In this document: piece after piece, positions 44,001 to 55,619 of the stretch
How positions within the stretch are numbered: the first letter of the stretch is position 1
Layout of the letters: every line of letters starts with the position of its first letter
Assembly (NCBI RefSeq): GCF_026745355.1
Contig: NC_079206.1
Coordinates: forward strand, 16,017,943-16,081,942
Length of the DNA stretch: 64,000 nucleotides
Origin: Beta vulgaris subsp. vulgaris
Taxonomy: Eukaryota > Streptophyta > Magnoliopsida > Caryophyllales > Amaranthaceae
Direction of reading: 5' to 3'
Translations under genes and position numbers: made by a program
Notes under the pieces: generated by a model
What the model was told of the DNA's origin: nothing
What the model saw: the letters and a program-made list of their open reading frames with translations, nothing else
Database searches by the model: none

Positions 44001-45711
44001 AATCTGGATCTACTACATTCCCCACCCTCCAAAAAAATAAACATAAATCGAAGATTTATGCCTAATCACATCTTATTTCTTGATTTTCATTCTGCATTCA
44101 AATCTAAATCACTTACAGATTATACTGCAGGATAACTATCATACTATGCAGACATGTATTTTGACAGAATAAGAACAAGGAAGATTGAAATAAAATCCAC
44201 AAGATACATTACATACCATCTAACAACTCGTATATCAGAACAAAATTATTGCGAATAGCATCTTCATCAAATTGCCCACCAAAGTAGGATTTGAAAAGAT
44301 TCACAGCCTGCAGAGAGTTGTAAAATCATAATTAGCCAACTTTTCACTGTATATGATATGAAGCAAAATTTACAGCAACTCTTCATCATGCTTGAACCAA
44401 TGTTACAAGGACGTGGTACGGTTAGAAACAGGGTACGGATTCGGATATGCGGAACGCTAGCTTGAGTGAATCGGGTGCGATGGGTACGAAAATTATATAT
44501 ATAGGGTTAGAATCCAGTGAGAATGAGTCCTTATATGAGAACATATTTATGTCTAGAACATACACAATAATTTATAGAACATATGCTATGATTTTTAGAA
44601 CATGAACACATATTTATACTTAAGAACCTAATCAACACATAAACATATACTGATATATACATGTTTTTAAATTTTCAAGCTTATGTCCTAAATTATTTCA
44701 GGTATGTTCTAAAATTATTTTAAGTGTAAATGGTTTTAACATGTTCTAAATTATTTCAAGTATGTTATACATGATTACAAGTACATCCTAAATTAATTCC
44801 AATAAAATTTTAGAACACGTACACCATTTTGTAAAACATATAACTATATCTCATATAATATATAATAACTTTTAGAACATATATTATAGTACATATGCTG
44901 TGAGGCAAACTCATCTTATCTCATCTCAACAAGCTTTAAATTGCTACTTAGCGATAACTAATCATCATCATCTACCATATCATATGATCAAAGTCATGTA
45001 TCATCAACACAACTGCAACGGTCATTTTAGAACACGAATTTTCAAAGTTTAGAACATGAAATAACAAATTTTAGAACATGAAATACAGAATTTTAGAACA
45101 TGAAATCCAACCTAAATAAAATTGAACTTCAAAAATTTTGATAAAAAATTCGTTAAACTTGGTAAGAACCTCTCTTGAATTCATGTCGCTTTGCTGATTT
45201 ACATATGAAGAACTTTGTTGAATTTTATCTTGAATTTGGTTGAGTTTATTTGAGGAGAGAGAAGGGATATTCTTGAGTAGTGAAAATGGTCATCTTGAGA
45301 AAAGAGAACAAACATGAATTCACTCTAAATAAATTGAATCTATTATGAAAAATTTTGTTGCACTTGTCAAAAACTTGATTGAAGTTGAACTTGGAGTTTC
45401 AACTAAGCCTACTTGAGGAAAGAAAATGGGTATTCTTGAGGAGAGATAATTAGTCTTTTAGAGGAGAGAGAGATGAAATAAATTCGTTATTAATGAATGC
45501 AAGCTAAAAAAGATTGAATTTCATAAAATTTAATGAAGAATTTAGTAATATTTGTGAAGAAATAGGTTGAATTTGAGTCTAAAACTTTAATGGAGTCTTT
45601 TTGAGAAGAAAACATAATTCAGAACATATCACTTAATTTATAGAACATATGATGTGTTCTAACAAAAGAAAGTGTTCTCACATATAGGAGGGGTTCTCAC
45701 AAAGAGTCTTC

Positions 45712-45788
<77 letters not shown>

Positions 45789-48700
45789 AGAGCATTTGTC
45801 AAAGTAAAAAATAAGAAAAGAAACACAGTGAGCAAAGAAAGGACAAGAAAAAGAGTAGTAGAAGCCACTTGTCAAGAAGTTCAAAAAAAAAGAGAATACA
45901 AGGAAATGACAGCTGTTATAGTAATAATAAGGATAAGGAAAGGAAGCAAGTGACACATTCAACCACTTTTTGAGCAATGAGTCATCTTCTTCCTAGCTTC
46001 CATCTCCGGCAATTCTCCTACCCCGCTCAGCATCTCTCCTCCCTGGCAGAACTTCTGGCGACCAGAATTTTGTCAGCGTGGGCCTCAAGAATCAGAACGC
46101 GATCATCATCGATCTGATGCAAGACTCCGAGCGATCTCGATCGCGTTTGTTCCGCGATCCGGAACGAACAACCCAGATCGGGTAACGCGGCTCCGTCCCA
46201 CGTTCCTTGTATCACTAATCTGAACTCTTTCCTCTTTCTAAAACTTAAACATGTCCTAAAATCAATCATAACATCTTGCTGACAAGGTGATGGAAAATGC
46301 GAAATGATATTCCTATAACTAATGATATTGTCTGACTACGTTCAAAATCCACAATTAACAAGAAGCAGCTAGAAGAATATTCTTTAGATGTGTATATTAT
46401 CTCCACGTAACAAGTATGCATTCAAATACACTGCTCGACTTATTGAAGTAGTTCATTAGTTTTAGACCTTGATGGGTATCTACAAACTAGGACGAGTTTT
46501 AAAAAATATTTTCTTTCTCGCGCTCGCTCGCTCTCTCTCCCTCCCTCTCCCCCTCCCCATCCCCTCCCCCTCCCCCCCCCCCCCCTCTCTCTACAAAATT
46601 CAGTTCAAACAAGGCTGTACATGTTTTATCAAAAAAGAAAGGAAGCAGCTGAAGCTAGGAGGATATGAACTCACTTTGAACCCCACTAAAATCAAAGGAC
46701 GATATTAACTCATCTACTGAAAATACTTCCTCCGTCCTTCAATTATCACTACATATCCCTTGAGAACACACATTAAGGTGTGAGACATGTGGTGTCCAAT
46801 ACCATGTGAAAAAGTACATATGTGATAATGAAAACTGAAAAGTTATTAAAAACCAGTATGCAGTAATTAATAGTAAACTTCCATAAAAGGGAAATGTAGT
46901 CATTATTAAAAATGGAGGAATTATGGTGAAAAGGATTATACCCCAGCCCTCTGTGAAAATTTAGGCAAACCCTAGTTTGACTAAAAAAAAAAAGAGTGGA
47001 AGACAGAGCGTTGTATTAAAATAAGCAAGTTGAATGAGTAAATTTTGAAAGATAAGTGTGATCTATTTGAGAACATGATCTTTTCGAACAATTGAAAGGA
47101 GCTAAAATTTTCAACATGGACTTGACTAGGGGCTAGGGCAACTATTAGCTAAAGACTGCTTAGATAGATAGAGCAAAAAGGAGCATTTAAAATAAGGTGT
47201 GGGAGCCGTAATCTACAACGACGCCACTACAAGTAGCAGCTTCAGAAAGACAAATCGGACAGAGAGAGAAAATCAAAGAGAAGAGAGTCATATACGATGG
47301 ATAACTCTATATGAACATTCATCATCTGTGAAGAGCTTGAAAGAAATAGTTGATAGAAGAGCAAGAATTACCTCAACAACAAACTTGAAAGCACAAGCTA
47401 CATTAGCATTGCTGCTGACGACAATTACAATGTACACATTGCTAATTCTCATATAAAAGAAAGAACAACCTCCTATCTGCCTCACGGGACAAGTACCAAG
47501 CTCCTTCGTTTGCATAATATGCATCCGAAATGCATCAACCATGTTTCCCCTGTTAGCAACATATAAACAGATTATATAGTCATCCGCAAAATGCAACAAT
47601 AAATTAAATAAAATGCAATATCTTCAGGATAACAGTGACTTGGTGAGATTGCATACTTAGATATGCAAATACGAAAAATAACAAGAAACACTTTATTTAT
47701 TACCAAAAGTCAGGGGGGAACGCACAATGAAATCATACATATAGATCATAATACATACTACCAAGCTCCATGGCTACATGATCCAGATATCAGATTTTGA
47801 TATAATTGAACATTGCAGATATTACCATCATTTCGGTGCAGGCATAGAATATGGACATAGATCAAAGTTCACAGTCTAGATTAGCCTAAATTGTGGTTGA
47901 AGTTGGAGATAAAAAAAAGCCTAAATTCAAAGAGTACATTATGAGGGTTAGACTTTAAGGAGTAACTATCCCGCTGCCTTAATCAGGGGATCATTTTCCC
48001 TTTCCTGCAAGTTTGGCCTGGATAAAGGAGTAATTTTTCTCCCCTTGACCCTTTGTCCTCTCTTCCTCTCTCCTCCTCCCACCAACTCCATCCTCAATAC
48101 AAATTTGGCGACCACTTAACCCATTTAATTCCACCTATTATCAACGATCTAATCCAAGGGGGCCAGAATATATCCTCCCATTCATTAGCATATTCATAGT
48201 CGGCAACAATTGAATGGAAATATGGGGTTTTGTTGCATAAAAACAAGAAAACAAAAGATAAAATGGAAGATGGAAAGTGTTCACCATGGCTATATGCTAT
48301 ATCTCAAATAATATGAAAAAGAGAGGGGAGATAAGAGAGCTGGTAGTGGCGCTAAGAGTACAATGTAAGAGATAGTTGTGTTATAGAGTAGCGGTGGTAG
48401 TGAAAGGATGGGGGATGATATGGGGGTGATATAAAGTTGGAGAAAGTTATAGGGGAATAGTTAGCATACGATGAAGTAGGGTAACTACTCATATATTAAG
48501 GAAATGGACTATCTACCTAAATTTTTACTCCCCATTTGATCAATAAAAATCACTAACACTCCCCCCTAGAACTACTACCCTTCATTTCCCCCGAATCCAG
48601 TAACATCACTACTCTGATTTAGTCCTATTCTTGACACGTATTAGAAGATGCAGGATACCTTCATAATATCATTTGATAAACAAATTTGAGGAAACCCTAT

Positions 48701-49443
48701 GCAAAGTGATGCAAAATGAGGGCCAGAGTTGAAATCTTACACAGTTACACCAAAACATTCCTACATTGGCTCTTAGTACAAAGCACAAAAAGGAGCCTTC
48801 AAAACAACAATATTCAAGAATTTCATCAATGCATCAATAGAAAATCACACTATAATGTGTCAACTTACTAAAATAAGCACCTTATTAAGTAACACTATCC
48901 CAACCTGTTGATCAACACTATCTAATCAATTCATTTTATTTTCTTTAAATGGTCTCAACAATTCATTTAACATCAGAGTATAATGTGTCATTGCACACCC
49001 CGCATAAAAAAACAAGCAACAGAAAATCCACATCTACTTTGTTTCACTATAATCTTCCTTTAACCAATCGTGTGCCATCTCCAAGCAGCACCCAAGCATC
49101 AATAAATATACATAAACAGTGAAGAAAACACTTTCGTAAACTCTCCCCTAAGGCCCTAATATCAAACATACCACTAAAATACTGAAAAGTGAGTAGATCA
49201 ACGTTATGAGGAGCACAAATCAGCCAAAAGTTCAAGCATTTAAACCATCAATCGAACAAATTCAGCCAATTTAGTTTAACAAGGTCACTGGTAACTCGAA
49301 TTAAGCTTCAAAATCAAAATTATTTCAACATACATTAACAGAAAGAGAGAGGTGAGTTACCCGACATCGTCGCGATAGAGGCGATTGATAAGAACATCAC
49401 CACGAAGATTCAAGAAGTAGATTGCAGAAGCTGCCACCGGCAT
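35010..49443 (-). CDS. AP2M: AP-2 complex subunit mu (clathrin adaptor), 13 exons
   Basis: Exons from 5' to 3': 49443-49361, 47549-47372, 44307-44217, 43560-43466, 43319-43230, 43001-42953, 42830-42692, 40067-39951, 39310-39220, 39136-38994, 36827-36713, 35207-35163, 35090-35010. All introns are GT-AG and the phases close to 1317 nt, giving 438 residues, the usual plant length. It starts [20 protein letters not shown] (longin domain, about 1-140) and carries [18 protein letters not shown] at the linker-to-MHD border, then [20 protein letters not shown] and the C-terminal [16 protein letters not shown] of the mu homology domain. Thr163 in QVTG is the counterpart of the kinase-regulated threonine of animal mu2. 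The subunit reads YxxPhi cargo signals and links AP-2 to phosphoinositide at the plasma membrane. The coding sequence is intact despite heavy transposon load in the introns. A 5' UTR intron is possible (GT donor near 49689). Confidence 0.95.
35964..36630. mobile_element. MULE-type non-autonomous element (667 bp) in AP2M intron 11
   Basis: A perfect 9-bp duplication CTTATTTGC lies at 35955-35963 and 36631-36639. Both termini begin with G on their own strand and share a palindromic block, TAGATGGTAGACACGAGTC on the left and GGTAGACACGAGCCACCATC on the right. The 9-bp duplication is the Mutator-like hallmark. The inside has repeated ATGAACAA-type units (36230-36430). Confidence 0.75.
36828..38993. 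other. AP2M intron 10
   Basis: AT-rich intron of 2.17 kb. No element with clear ends found. Confidence 0.5.
40513..40811. mobile_element. hAT-type element (299 bp) in AP2M intron 7
   Basis: A perfect 8-bp duplication GTTGCTGC lies at 40505-40512 and 40812-40819. The ends are CATGGGAGAAGCCACA and, reading inward from the right, CAGGGGCGAAGCTAGG (imperfect inverted repeats). The left end begins with CATG, which the flank after the right duplication also begins with. Confidence 0.7.
41206..41474. mobile_element. Stowaway-type MITE (269 bp) in AP2M intron 7
   Basis: CTCCCTCGTCCCACAATATA on the left and TATATTATAGGACGGTGGGAG on the right are inverted copies with TA on both sides (41204-41205, 41475-41476). 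Confidence 0.85.
41546..42469. mobile_element. GC-rich-ended element with 9-bp duplication in AP2M intron 7
   Basis: A 9-bp direct repeat ATCTTCAGC is found at 41537-41545 and 42470-42478. The two ends carry inverted, diverged GGATACGGGTACGGG-type sequence (41556-41625 and about 42375-42455) around an AT-rich middle. The 9-bp duplication suggests a MULE-like element. A fragment of the same sequence is at about 44405-44490. Confidence 0.65.
44405..44492. repeat. Fragment of the GTACGG-type element family
   Basis: GGACGTGGTACGG, GGGTACGGATTCGG and GGTGCGATGGGTACG resemble the left end of the element at 41546. It is broken by the TA-bordered element that follows. Confidence 0.5.
44502..45716. 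mobile_element. TA-repeat-bordered element (1.2 kb) in AP2M intron 2
   Basis: It starts TAGGGTTAGAATCCAGTGAGAA and ends, read inward on the other strand, TAGGGGAAGACTCTTTGTGAGAA, imperfect inverted repeats. It is bordered by TA runs on both sides (44493-44502 and 45715-45782). The inside repeats TTTAGAACAT-like units many times. Insertion into TA microsatellites recalls the rice Micron elements. No coding region is present. Confidence 0.55.
45715..45782. repeat. (TA)n microsatellite
   Basis: About 68 bp of TA repeats with one interruption. A further TATAGGG-starting sequence follows at about 45779. Confidence 0.9.
45783..46500. other. AP2M intron 2 sequence
   Basis: A/G-rich to 45950, then a GC-richer stretch (46000-46200) with open frames on the minus strand that match no known protein. 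Confidence 0.45.
46514..46590. repeat. Low-complexity CT/CCCT tract
   Basis: CGCTCGCTCG, then CTCCCTC and CCCTCCCC runs, including about 14 consecutive C, in AP2M intron 2. Confidence 0.9.
46726..46921. mobile_element. Stowaway-type MITE (196 bp) in AP2M intron 2
   Basis: CTTCCTCCGTCCTTCAATTA on the left and TAATGACTAC-type complement ending GGAGGAAT on the right, with TA at both borders (46724-46725, 46922-46923). Confidence 0.7.
47550..49360. other. AP2M intron 1
   Basis: 1.8 kb without exon or clear element ends. A T/C-rich stretch lies at 48030-48080. Confidence 0.5.
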
Positions 49444-49818
49444 CTTTGAACCAGTGGATCTAAATTCACCGAAGAAATTCAAACCTCAAAATGAGCTTCG
49501 AAATCGATCGAAGAAATTTAGCCGAGATCTAGGGTTTCCAATCCACCGAATTTCGAAATTTTCAAGTAGCAATTAATCGAATCAGATATGTGGAATTATG
49601 TTTGATTTTCGCATTTCGCGCAAATTATAAGATCATTAAACTAATTGAGCGAGAAAGAAATATTGAAAGTGAAAATGTGATAATCACCTACCAGAAAGGT
49701 CATGAATTCAAAGATGACAGGTCATAGTAAAAAGCCTAAGACAGTATGCCGGAGAAGCGAGGAGAGAGTAAAAGTTTCCACTTTCGATCACAATTCAAAA
49801 GGGTACACCTAGCCCCAC

Positions 49819-50611
49819 GGCGTGTTTGGCAAAATTAGCGTGGGTTTGCAATAACGATTAACGATTAGTGTTAGCCGTTGGAGTTGCCATTAGAGCAATT
49901 AAAATTGCAAGGTACAATCACTTATAGCTTTATGTGCCACATCAAATTTTCAAACTACAACATTTTCAAGCTACAACCTCTCCCATTGGAAAACTACCAC
50001 CAGTTTTTGTAGGTCCCACATGTCATCACTATATCAACAATTTTTAATATACATTTACAATCATAATTTGTTATTAACTTGTAAAAATAATAAATTGTAG
50101 AAATAAATGACTTTTATTCCAAATTTTAAATAATTATTTTAAAAAAAAATTTAAATAACAAAAAAAATTAAGAGACAATGTAATTAATACATAAAAACGA
50201 AAAGCGAGATTACATTAACAAAGAGTATTACATATTGTCTTGATTTCAAAAATGCGTCTAAATGTGCTCCACTAGATCCGCCTTGAGTTGATGATGCTTT
50301 TCTCTGTCTCGAATTGTTACATCTCTTGCCATATACGATTCAAAATCCTCAGTATGTCCTTGTCGGGTATCATCACGATCAATTGGTTGTGAAAAATTTA
50401 CAGCGGGAAAGTTTCTTGAATATGTGTGTCGCTCATCTTCAACAATCATATTATGCAATATGATGCAAGCTTCCATAATATTATGAAGCTTGCTTTTATG
50501 CCAAGTTCGCGTTGGACCACGCACTGTTGCAAAACGGGCTTGGAGTACTCTAAATGCTCTCTCGACATCTTTTCTTACACTCTCAAGTTTTTTTTTTTTT
50601 TTTGAAACAAA
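49819..50611 (-). pseudogene. PIF/Harbinger transposon remnant with transposase C-terminus
   Basis: The element end GGCGTGTTTGGCAAAATTAGC at 49819 fits a PIF/Tourist terminus. On the minus strand 50600-50258 reads SVRKDVERAFRVLQARFATV, WHKSKLHNIMEACIILHNMI and VEDER, the conserved C-terminal part of Harbinger DDE transposases, with the catalytic Glu side of the domain missing upstream. The frame enters a poly(A) run of about 19 on the minus strand (50588-50603) and stops at a CACTA terminus at 50612. The element end lies about 375 bp upstream of the AP2M start codon. Confidence 0.8.
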
Positions 50612-50830
50612 CACTAGTAGAATAAATGCTTATTGATGCGGTCATTAAGTGCCCTATTTGTGGCGATTTTGGCCACTCAGCAATTAAGGGGACAACAAAT
50701 AAGTAATTAATATATTGCGGTTTCTTAGGAAAATCGCAGCAATAGGTATTTTTTTAATATTGAAAATGCAGGTTTATTGCTGCGGTTTCTTCCCAAAACC
50801 GCAGCAATATACGCAGGACAAGTAAAAAAA
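50612..50830 (+). mobile_element. CACTA transposon 5' terminus (first)
   Basis: CACTAGTAGAATAAATGC is a CACTA-type end. It is followed by subterminal repeats with ATTGCTGCGGTTT and AAACCGCAGCAAT in both orientations (50720-50820), as bound by CACTA transposases. The other end was not found. It abuts the transposase fragment. Confidence 0.75.
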
Positions 50831-51145
50831 ATCATTACTCAAGGCGTAAATTTTTGGTATTTATAATACACTTATAATATACACATTTTTAAATCCAAGG
50901 AGACTATTGCAGTACAATAAGAACACAAAAGTAGTTAATCCAAACTGACATATATCCAATAAAAATAATATTTTATAAACCCTAATTACAAAATATATAA
51001 AAAAAATGAAAACAGACAAATAAGTAAAAAAAATTTTAAAAAAGAAAAAGAAAAAAAATAGAAATATACAATATCTAAAATGAAATATATGGTTTTAGAG
51101 AGAGAAACTCTCTCTTCTCTCTAAACCAATGAAACAGTAACTCCA
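50831..51145. other. AT-rich sequence before the LINE ORF1
   Basis: Probably CACTA interior or LINE 5' UTR. GAGAGAGAAACTCTCTCTTC near 51098-51120 is a short palindrome. Confidence 0.4.
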
Positions 51146-52478
51146 TTGTTGGAACCTTGGCATTCACACTCTCATTCTTTTCAATACCTCAGTATTGTAG
51201 CAATGGCGAAGAAAGCGAGTGGTAGTGGGCAAGGTACTAAGCCAAAAACTATGATAGAGAAATCAAAACCGAGAGGTCCAACGTCAGATTCTCAAGCTCT
51301 AAGAACAAGATCAATGGAGGAGGTCCTAGGCATTGAGGCGCTGGATTTTGACTTAGGACTTGGACAACCTATGACGCCAGAATCATCAATCCAGGAGTTG
51401 AAACAACAATCTGAAATCCGTCATACATTCAATGAATGGCTTCAATCCATTCATCGAAGCTCAGAGAAACAGAGATCGCAAGTTGTTTGTGGAAATGCAA
51501 TATTGGAAGGTAATGATGTTCCTATATTACAGCAATGTAATGATGTTATTAATGTTGAGCAAATTAATACAGATTTGCCTGAAATTGAGGATGAGAACTT
51601 GAATGAGCATGATAGGAGTAAGATTCAAAGTGAACCAGTAGTCATAGATATGGAGGATATACAGGAGGAAGTAGATTATTGGAATTCATCTCTAATCTGC
51701 TATGTATTAGGAGCCAATTCACCTGTGCAAGTTATGGAAGGCTATTTTAGGCGGATATGGAAGAATCAGGGAGTGGATAAAATAGCTATGGTGAAGAAGG
51801 GGATGTTTCTAGTGAGATTTAAGGCGATGGATGCAAGGGATCATGTCTTAATGGGGCATTACTTCTTTGATAAGAAGCCTCTGATTATGAAACAGAGGCG
51901 TTCAGATATGGATTTTGAGAAAGATGACCTCAAAACTGTTCCGATTTGGGTACAGTTGAAATTGAACTTGAAATATTGGGGAGAGAAGTCACTGCACAAG
52001 ATAGTTGCATAAATTGGAGACCCCATTAAACGAGATGAAGCCACTAGAAATCGTGACAAACTGCAATTTGCTCGTATCTTAATTGAGGTTAAGATAGATC
52101 AGCAGTTACCTGAGAGTGTGCATTTTTGGAATGAGAAAGGGGAGCTTACAGAGGTACTTGTGACGTTTGAACGAACTCCTAAGCATTGTGTAAATTGCAA
52201 AGGATTTGGTCACAATGTGTCTGAGTGTAGACTGAAAAAGGTGAAGCAGGTATGGCAGCCAAAGGAAAGAGGTCCAGCTATAAATGTTGAGTAGCCAGTG
52301 CTTGAAACAACAACACCAAGAGAGAAAGTAGATCAGGTGGAGATGGATCCAGATGGCTTCCAGAGAGCCTTAAAGCCTATTAAAGTTAGGGGTTCTGTAA
52401 ATGCAGCTACTAGCATACAGAATCCATTTCAAGCTTTAATAGAAGAAGAAGGTGGAATGGATAGTGTGATATTTTGAT
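51146..52478 (+). pseudogene. LINE ORF1 (gag-like, DUF4283 plus CCHC knuckle)
   Basis: A likely ATG at 51203 starts MAKKASGSGQGTKPKTMIEK. A DUF4283-type RNA-binding region follows (SSLICYVLGANSPVQVMEGY, KGMFLVRFKAMDARDHVLMG, VPIWVQLKLNLKYW), broken by TAA at 52010. The frame continues downstream with IGDPIKRDEATRNRDKLQFA and a CCHC zinc knuckle, CVNCKGFGHNVSEC (52192-52233), then a TAG at 52292. This is the first ORF of an L1-type plant LINE. The expected ORF2 is missing downstream: instead there is a short repeat and then an LTR. Two stops make it inactive, but conservation is good. Confidence 0.85.
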
Positions 52479-52494
52479 TTTTTTTTTAAAATTA

Positions 52495-52622
52495 TTTGTA
52501 AGGAAAAATCGACATGAATAATCCCAACTTTTACTAGTGTTCTAAAACTAATACCAACTTTGAATTATTTTAGAATAACCCCAACTTTAGGGGCTATCTT
52601 CTCAAAATAATCTGAATTGTTA
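52495..52622. repeat. Short repeat, inverted copy at 59082-59205
   Basis: Contains AATAATCCCAACTTTTA, TTTGAATTATTTTAGAATAA and CTTCTCAAAATAAT. Their complements, diverged, occur in the same order at 59082-59205. Confidence 0.6.
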
Positions 52623-52793
52623 ATTTTCTATGTATTATAGACCTAAAACGGATTAGTGTGGACAAAAAAAGTGAACCAATCATGGAACTAAATAAGCAAC
52701 TTGGGAAAAAAATGGATATGCGAGAACGATACCCCCAATTATTCCAAGGTATGTTATAAGTTTCGGGAATAAACTTCTTTAAGGGTGGTAGGA

Positions 52794-55436
52794 TGTAATA
52801 GCCTGACTTATTAAGATAAGATTAGAATCGATCATCCACGGTCATTATGCTAACGATGATTAATTAAGCTTTGACCGTTACGTTTTGAAAACTAAGAGTT
52901 GAAATGATTGTTATGTGAATTTTGTTGCCAATGTGGATATTATGTGTTATTAGCTAACTAATAACATGAAATATGTGATAATTGAGTAATTCATGAACTA
53001 TGTTAGGAAAGTTAAGTATCGTGTCAGAGTTATGAGATTTGTAGAAATTATTGATATCGTTTTGTTGTTCGGAGAAGTAAGATAAAGGGTTAATTGAGTC
53101 AAGATACTTCCATTAAAGAATATAATATACTTTGGAGGAATTTAGTTAAGAATAATTAAGGATTAGGAAGTAATTGAGGAAGGAACCGAAGTTAAAAGCC
53201 TTGGAAATTTTGGTTTATTCATAAGCAAGGGAAATGACGATCCTACCCTTAGTACTAAACCGAAAATTACAATATTTCCCTTTCCCATTCACCATATATA
53301 TGAGAGTAAGATCCTCGCTCATTTTCATCAGAATCATTCCACAAGAAACACAACAAAAAACACATCTTCACTCTCCTCCTTCTTCACGCCATTCTGGCGA
53401 GCAGCACCTGCTGTTGTTGGCAGCTTGTTTCCTTTGGCTCCTAGCTCTGATTCACTTCTCTAGGTCTACCAAGGTGTTCTCTATATCAGGAAAGCGTTAC
53501 TTTTGAGGTTCCATTTCTGTATCATCAAGAAAAACTAAGGAAGGTGAGTTGTGGCTGAATTTTAGTGTTCATGAGGTGTATTAGGTTGAAACTTGATTTC
53601 TTTGGGTTAATTGCTAACTTTTAAGTGATCACTATTTTCTCTAAGGTCCTAAGGAGTTTCTGGAGAAGTGGTAAAAGTGGTTGAGTAAGATTTGATTCCT
53701 AAACACCGAGTTAAGGTACACAAGAACCACCCTTCTAATGTAATCCTTACTTCCTTAGTTGTTTGCATAACACTTGTTTATGGAAAATTGTAGGAGCTAA
53801 AATGTGTATTTTATTAGAAACCTACTGGTTTGTTAATGAGTTATAATTAGTGGATTTCAATGTGTTATGAATTTTTGATAATGATTTTCGAAACATAAAT
53901 CGTTGCATGTCAACTTCCTCTAAAACCGATCAAATTGTGCTTCTACTTTGATTGTACTTTGATTAAATGCCTTAAATGTTGTTGTTCTTTCATGGTATAC
54001 TTCTAGAAAGTTCATACTTGATTGTTAATAAACCTTTGTTTCATATATTTCCTCTTATGACAAGTACAATCTTTATTTGAGAAGTAAACAACACTTAAAA
54101 CCCGACTTTTCGCTTAATTACTTTTGGAGCTAGTAAACCCTTGTTCTTTTGGTTCTTTAAATGCTTTTGAATTATGAATACCTATCGCCCTCTTCATATA
54201 TAAAGTGTTAAACCAAAACTTTGGCTAAACCCAAGAGTTACAAGTTATCTTTGCATGAAAACCATTGTTCTTTAACACCAAACTGAGAACCATAAAAATT
54301 GACATGTGTTTTACTTGTGTGAGATAATCTTTTTATATATTAAGAGCCCTTATATGAACCCTTTACATACTTCCATGTCTTGATAACATAACCTTTAACT
54401 TCCTTAACTAATCACAACATTCTTTCAAAACATGATTGTTAAGTCACCTTTCCAAAAACAGTGGAACTCGACATAGCAAGTTTGTTTTACGAAATTTGTT
54501 TTGATAAGTTAAGTTGATTATAAAAGTTCGTTCCATAGTATTTGAGACTAAAGTTTTTGTATATTTAAAAATAAGTTTTATAAGTATTAAAAGACTAGTT
54601 TTAGAAGGGAAGTAGTTGCATAACCAATGATGAATAACACTCGCAGAATGGGTTTGCTCTTTAACTATTTAGAGTGGGTATTGCTCCGTTACGTAGGATC
54701 ATGACCTAGAAAGTATTGCAAGTAGAAATTAAGAGCGGTGGGGAGATGTCCCTCAAAAGTCTTGAGATTTGGCTTTACCCTCCATTCTTGTTCCTTCCCA
54801 GAGTTAGAAATATTTTGAGTTTTGTATAAAAATATTTAAGTAATTGTTGAAAAGAGTACAAATATTATTCATGGAAAGTTACTTGATATGCTTATGTTGT
54901 TGTTATTATTCGACTTTATTCAAAGGGAGAAGTTACTCTGTAATTAAGGGAATTGAAGTGTTTAAGACATCGATTATGTTATTCCTTCAAAATAAAAATC
55001 TATTTTCAGCCACCTTACTATTTTGGAACTGGTGGGACTTGTGTACCAGCGTAAGCTGACTGTTTTATTCTTTTGAACCAGTGCTAGTGGGGGAAGATTC
55101 AACTATTTTGCAGGAATAAACTGAAGTTCAAAAATTAGCTTAGCCTGGAATGTTCATGTTATGTGTACTGCCGCTGTGTTGTGTTTATTGTATAAAATCG
55201 ACTATGTTATGTAACTTATATTTAGAACTCGGATATCCAAATACTTAGACTATGATGTAATAATTAAATAATTTAAGTTGTTTTTATAAATATGCTAAGA
55301 TACTTTCAAATTTCCTAACCTCCCAAGGGCAGGGTGGTTCGGAAATTTGTACTAACAACATCTCTAATTAGTAGCTTAACTCTTTAATTAATTATAGTTA
55401 GTCTAATTACGCTGCTATCTAGGGAGGGCTGTTACA
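52794..55436 (+). repeat. Ty3-type LTR, 2.6 kb (5' LTR)
   Basis: Starts TGTAATAGCC and ends GGCTGTTACA, matching inverted termini with TG...CA. A tRNA-type primer binding site follows directly. A stretch from 53234 could hold a leader. An inverted, diverged copy of its last ~840 bp lies at 58245-59079. The exact left end rests on the terminal match only. Confidence 0.8.
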
Positions 55437-55438
55437 CT

Positions 55439-55450
55439 TGGTATCAGAGC
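55439..55450 (+). promoter_or_regulatory. Primer binding site (initiator tRNA-Met type)
   Basis: TGGTATCAGAGC lies two bases after the LTR end and matches the complement of the 3' end of plant initiator tRNA-Met. Confidence 0.9.
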
Positions 55451-55619
55451 AGACGTTTCCAAAACTCTAAAATTAAATATTTTGGATTTCAAAAATAATG
55501 AATAACGATATATATATTTATAAGAATATTTTTTTGAGAAACATGTGATGATGTGAATATGTGTTTTATGTGCATAGAGTATGTGTGTGATGACTGTATA
55601 AACATTAGAAATTCTATAT

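Noticed and set aside
45672..45977. Tyr-Ile repeat proteins on both strands
   Set aside because: Products of reading a TA microsatellite.
46027..46269. 80-codon Arg-rich minus-strand frame in AP2M intron 2
   Set aside because: No recognisable domain; lies inside an intron proven by phase.
53234..53506. 90-codon frame inside the Ty3 LTR
   Set aside because: Lies in the LTR; no domain and no support for translation.
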